From Frankiales bacterium (GTDB lineage: Bacteria > Actinomycetota > Actinomycetes > Mycobacteriales > SCTD01), in the NCBI GenBank assembly GCA_025464795.1, contig JAODNB010000240.1:1-6021 (forward strand): a stretch of 6,021 nt of DNA, given 5' to 3'. Within the stretch, counting starts at the first letter, position 1, and every line of letters starts with the position of its first letter. This document shows positions 4,757 to 6,021 of the stretch, piece after piece. Below the pieces are notes generated by a model. The model did no database searches and was not told the origin of the DNA. It saw only the letters and a list, made by a program, of their open reading frames with translations. A program made the translations under genes and the position numbers.

Positions 4757-5872
4757 TCAGAGCGCCAGCACGGTCACCAGGTCGCGAGCGGCCTGACCGC
4801 CCTCCTCGATCGCGAGGTCGAGCGCCCTCGGGACGTCCATGTCGTCGGTGAGCGCAGCGAGCACCTGGCGCCGGGCCGTCTCGTCCGTGCCCGGACGACC
4901 TGCCGCCGTGTGGAGGGCGTCGAGCCTGGCGGCCGCGCGGTCCAGGGCCTCATCCGTGTGGTCCCAGGGCTCGTCGTAGCGACGGTCCAGGAGCAGCGTG
5001 CGCACGACGGCCCCCGTGCTCTGTGCGATGAGGTCGGACACGAAGACCAGGTTGCCCGTCGACTTGGCCATCTTCTCGCCCTTGAGGCGCACCGTGCCGA
5101 CGTGCATCCAGGCCCGTGCGAACGGCGTGACACCGGTGGCGGCCTCGGCCTGCGCGGTCTCGAAGGCGTGGTGCGGGAACGTCAGATCAGCCCCGCCGGC
5201 GTGCAGGTCGAGGGTGGAGCCGTAGGTGCTCAGCGACATCGCCGTGCACTCCGCGTGCCAGCCAGGGCGACCCGGACCCCAAGGGCTGGGCCAGGCCGGC
5301 TCGTCGGCGCCAGACCGCTGCCAGACCGCCTGGTCGAGCGGATCGCGCTTCGCTGGGTCATCGACGCGCCCACCGTTCTCGCGCAGCAGCTGCTCGGCGG
5401 TCGCGCGGTCCAGGCCGTGCGCGTGGGCCACGGGCTCTCCGGGAAGGTAGACGCTGCCGTCGCTGACGTACGCCGACCCGTTGTCCAGCAGGGACTGAGC
5501 GAGCTCGATGACGGGCAGGATGAAGCTGTGCGCGCGCGGCTCGTGAGCCGGACGTCGCACGCTCAGGGCATCCATGTCCTGCTCGAACCGGAACTGCTGC
5601 ACCGCCGCGAACCGGTCGTAGTGCGCGCCGGCACGGGCGGCCGCATCGAACAGCACGTCGTCGACGTCGGTGACGTTGCGGCAGACCTCGACCTGCACGC
5701 CGAGCCGCCGCAGCACCCTGTCGACGGCATCGACCCAGACGAAGGTGGCGGCGTGGCCCAGGTGCGTCACGTCGTAGGGCGTCACACCGCAGACGTAGAT
5801 GCGGGACCGACCCACCACGGACAGGTTCTGGCCACCGAGCTTCAAGCGGGGAGAGGACGGGTCCGTGGGCAT
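4757..5872 (-). CDS. mshC: Mycothiol ligase MshC (L-cysteine:GlcN-Ins ligase)
   Basis: MshC uses ATP to activate cysteine and joins it to GlcN-Ins, the penultimate step of mycothiol synthesis. It derives from cysteinyl-tRNA synthetase. The MshC-type HIGH motif is HLGH at 37-40 within CGVTPYDVTHLGHAAT; CysRS proper usually has AHIGN. WPSPWGPGRPGWHAEC at 194-209 is also MshC-like. KMAKS at 267-271 replaces KMSKS. The protein stops at 371 residues, lacking the C-terminal tRNA-binding domain that makes CysRS about 460 residues; it is also somewhat shorter than the roughly 410-residue mycobacterial MshC. Probable zinc ligands are Cys28, Cys209 and His234, with Glu238 placed like the fourth ligand of CysRS. 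An in-frame TAG 18 bases upstream leaves ATG 5872 as the natural start. The gene follows recX by 15 bases, so the two probably share a transcript. A divergent CysRS paralogue is the alternative, judged unlikely. Confidence 0.9.
   Translation of the reverse strand: MPTDPSSPRLKLGGQNLSVVGRSRIYVCGVTPYDVTHLGHAATFVWVDAVDRVLRRLGVQVEVCRNVTDVDDVLFDAAARAGAHYDRFAAVQQFRFEQDMDALSVRRPAHEPRAHSFILPVIELAQSLLDNGSAYVSDGSVYLPGEPVAHAHGLDRATAEQLLRENGGRVDDPAKRDPLDQAVWQRSGADEPAWPSPWGPGRPGWHAECTAMSLSTYGSTLDLHAGGADLTFPHHAFETAQAEAATGVTPFARAWMHVGTVRLKGEKMAKSTGNLVFVSDLIAQSTGAVVRTLLLDRRYDEPWDHTDEALDRAAARLDALHTAAGRPGTDETARRQVLAALTDDMDVPRALDLAIEEGGQAARDLVTVLAL
4771..4799 (+). terminator. Possible pilin terminator hairpin inside the mshC 3' end
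   Basis: CGGT (4771-4774) pairs with ACCG (4796-4799) and CAGG (4778-4781) with CCTG (4792-4795), with a three-base bulge and a ten-base loop. It starts 19 bases after the pilin stop. There is no T-run, and because it lies in codons of mshC the pairing could be incidental. Confidence 0.2.
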
Positions 5873-5887
5873 GGCCTCAGCCTGCCA

Positions 5888-6021
5888 CTACTCAAGTCCG
5901 GCCAGGCCGTCGGTGTCGAGTTCCGCGACCTCTTCGCCCTCCCGCTCGAGCTCCTCCTTGACGATCCGGAAGGCCAAGCCGCCGCCGTAGCCCTTGCGGG
6001 CCAGCATTCCCGCCAGCCGGC
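5888..6021 (-). CDS. recX: Regulatory protein RecX, C-terminal fragment (window edge)
   Basis: Only the last 43 codons lie in the window; the 5' part is beyond the right edge. The visible sequence begins RLAGMLARKGYGGGLAFRIV and continues with KEELEREGEE, ending in GLE and TAG. This matches the end of RecX, whose last three-helix repeat carries 'R...mLarkGY....a..vv.e.l'. RecX binds RecA filaments and modulates their activity in recombination and the SOS response, and recX normally lies directly downstream of recA, expected to the right of this window. The mshC ATG follows 15 bases after this stop. Identification from so short a piece is good but not certain. Confidence 0.85.
   Translation of the reverse strand, partial: RLAGMLARKGYGGGLAFRIVKEELEREGEEVAELDTDGLAGLE

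Noticed and set aside
4757..5872. Cysteinyl-tRNA synthetase (cysS)
   Set aside because: HLGH instead of AHIGN, the GPGRPGWHAEC segment and the absence of a C-terminal tRNA-binding domain point to MshC. The CysRS-like Glu238 keeps a small doubt.
1..6021. CRISPR array, insertion sequence, integrase or attachment site, including at the tRNA 3' end
   Set aside because: No regularly spaced repeats, transposase-like proteins or terminal inverted repeats were seen. The tRNA 3' end lies at the window edge, so an integration there could not be judged.

Overview
This is a GC-rich chromosomal segment from an actinomycete. The evidence is a mycothiol ligase gene (mshC, a pathway confined to Actinomycetota), strong G/C preference at third codon positions, GTG starts, and small actinobacterial-type hypothetical proteins. 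I cannot name the genus. I see no insertion sequence, phage gene, integrase or CRISPR array, and coding density is very high; no gap between genes exceeds about 120 bases.

Left part (1-2373). A tRNA-Asn(GUU) gene is transcribed leftward at the edge of the window. Reading rightward are four closely spaced genes: a YtxH-like 81-residue protein, an overlapping 96-residue acidic protein resembling the DUF5709 family, a membrane-anchored subtilisin-family (S8) serine protease with mycosin-like layout but no type VII secretion genes beside it, and an acidic 113-residue DUF4288-like protein.

Middle part (2374-4362). Two genes read leftward and overlap by four bases: miaB (tRNA methylthiotransferase) and a GNAT acetyltransferase. 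The acetyltransferase ends convergently 14 bases from the DUF4288-like gene.

Right part (4363-6021). A lone type IV prepilin gene reads rightward, divergent from miaB and with its stop codon 4 bases from that of mshC. mshC reads leftward and lies 15 bases downstream of the 3' end of recX, which runs off the window. recX and miaB are often close together in Actinobacteria, so here mshC and the pilin appear to sit between two members of a familiar neighbourhood.

The most interesting signals are modest: the orphan pilin wedged into housekeeping genes; the recX-mshC pairing; a CysRS-like glutamate in the MshC zinc site; and three start codons (protease, miaB, pilin) with no properly spaced Shine-Dalgarno sequence but a -10-like hexamer 6-7 bases upstream, the expected layout for leaderless mRNAs. 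I did not find a clearly novel multi-gene system in this window.
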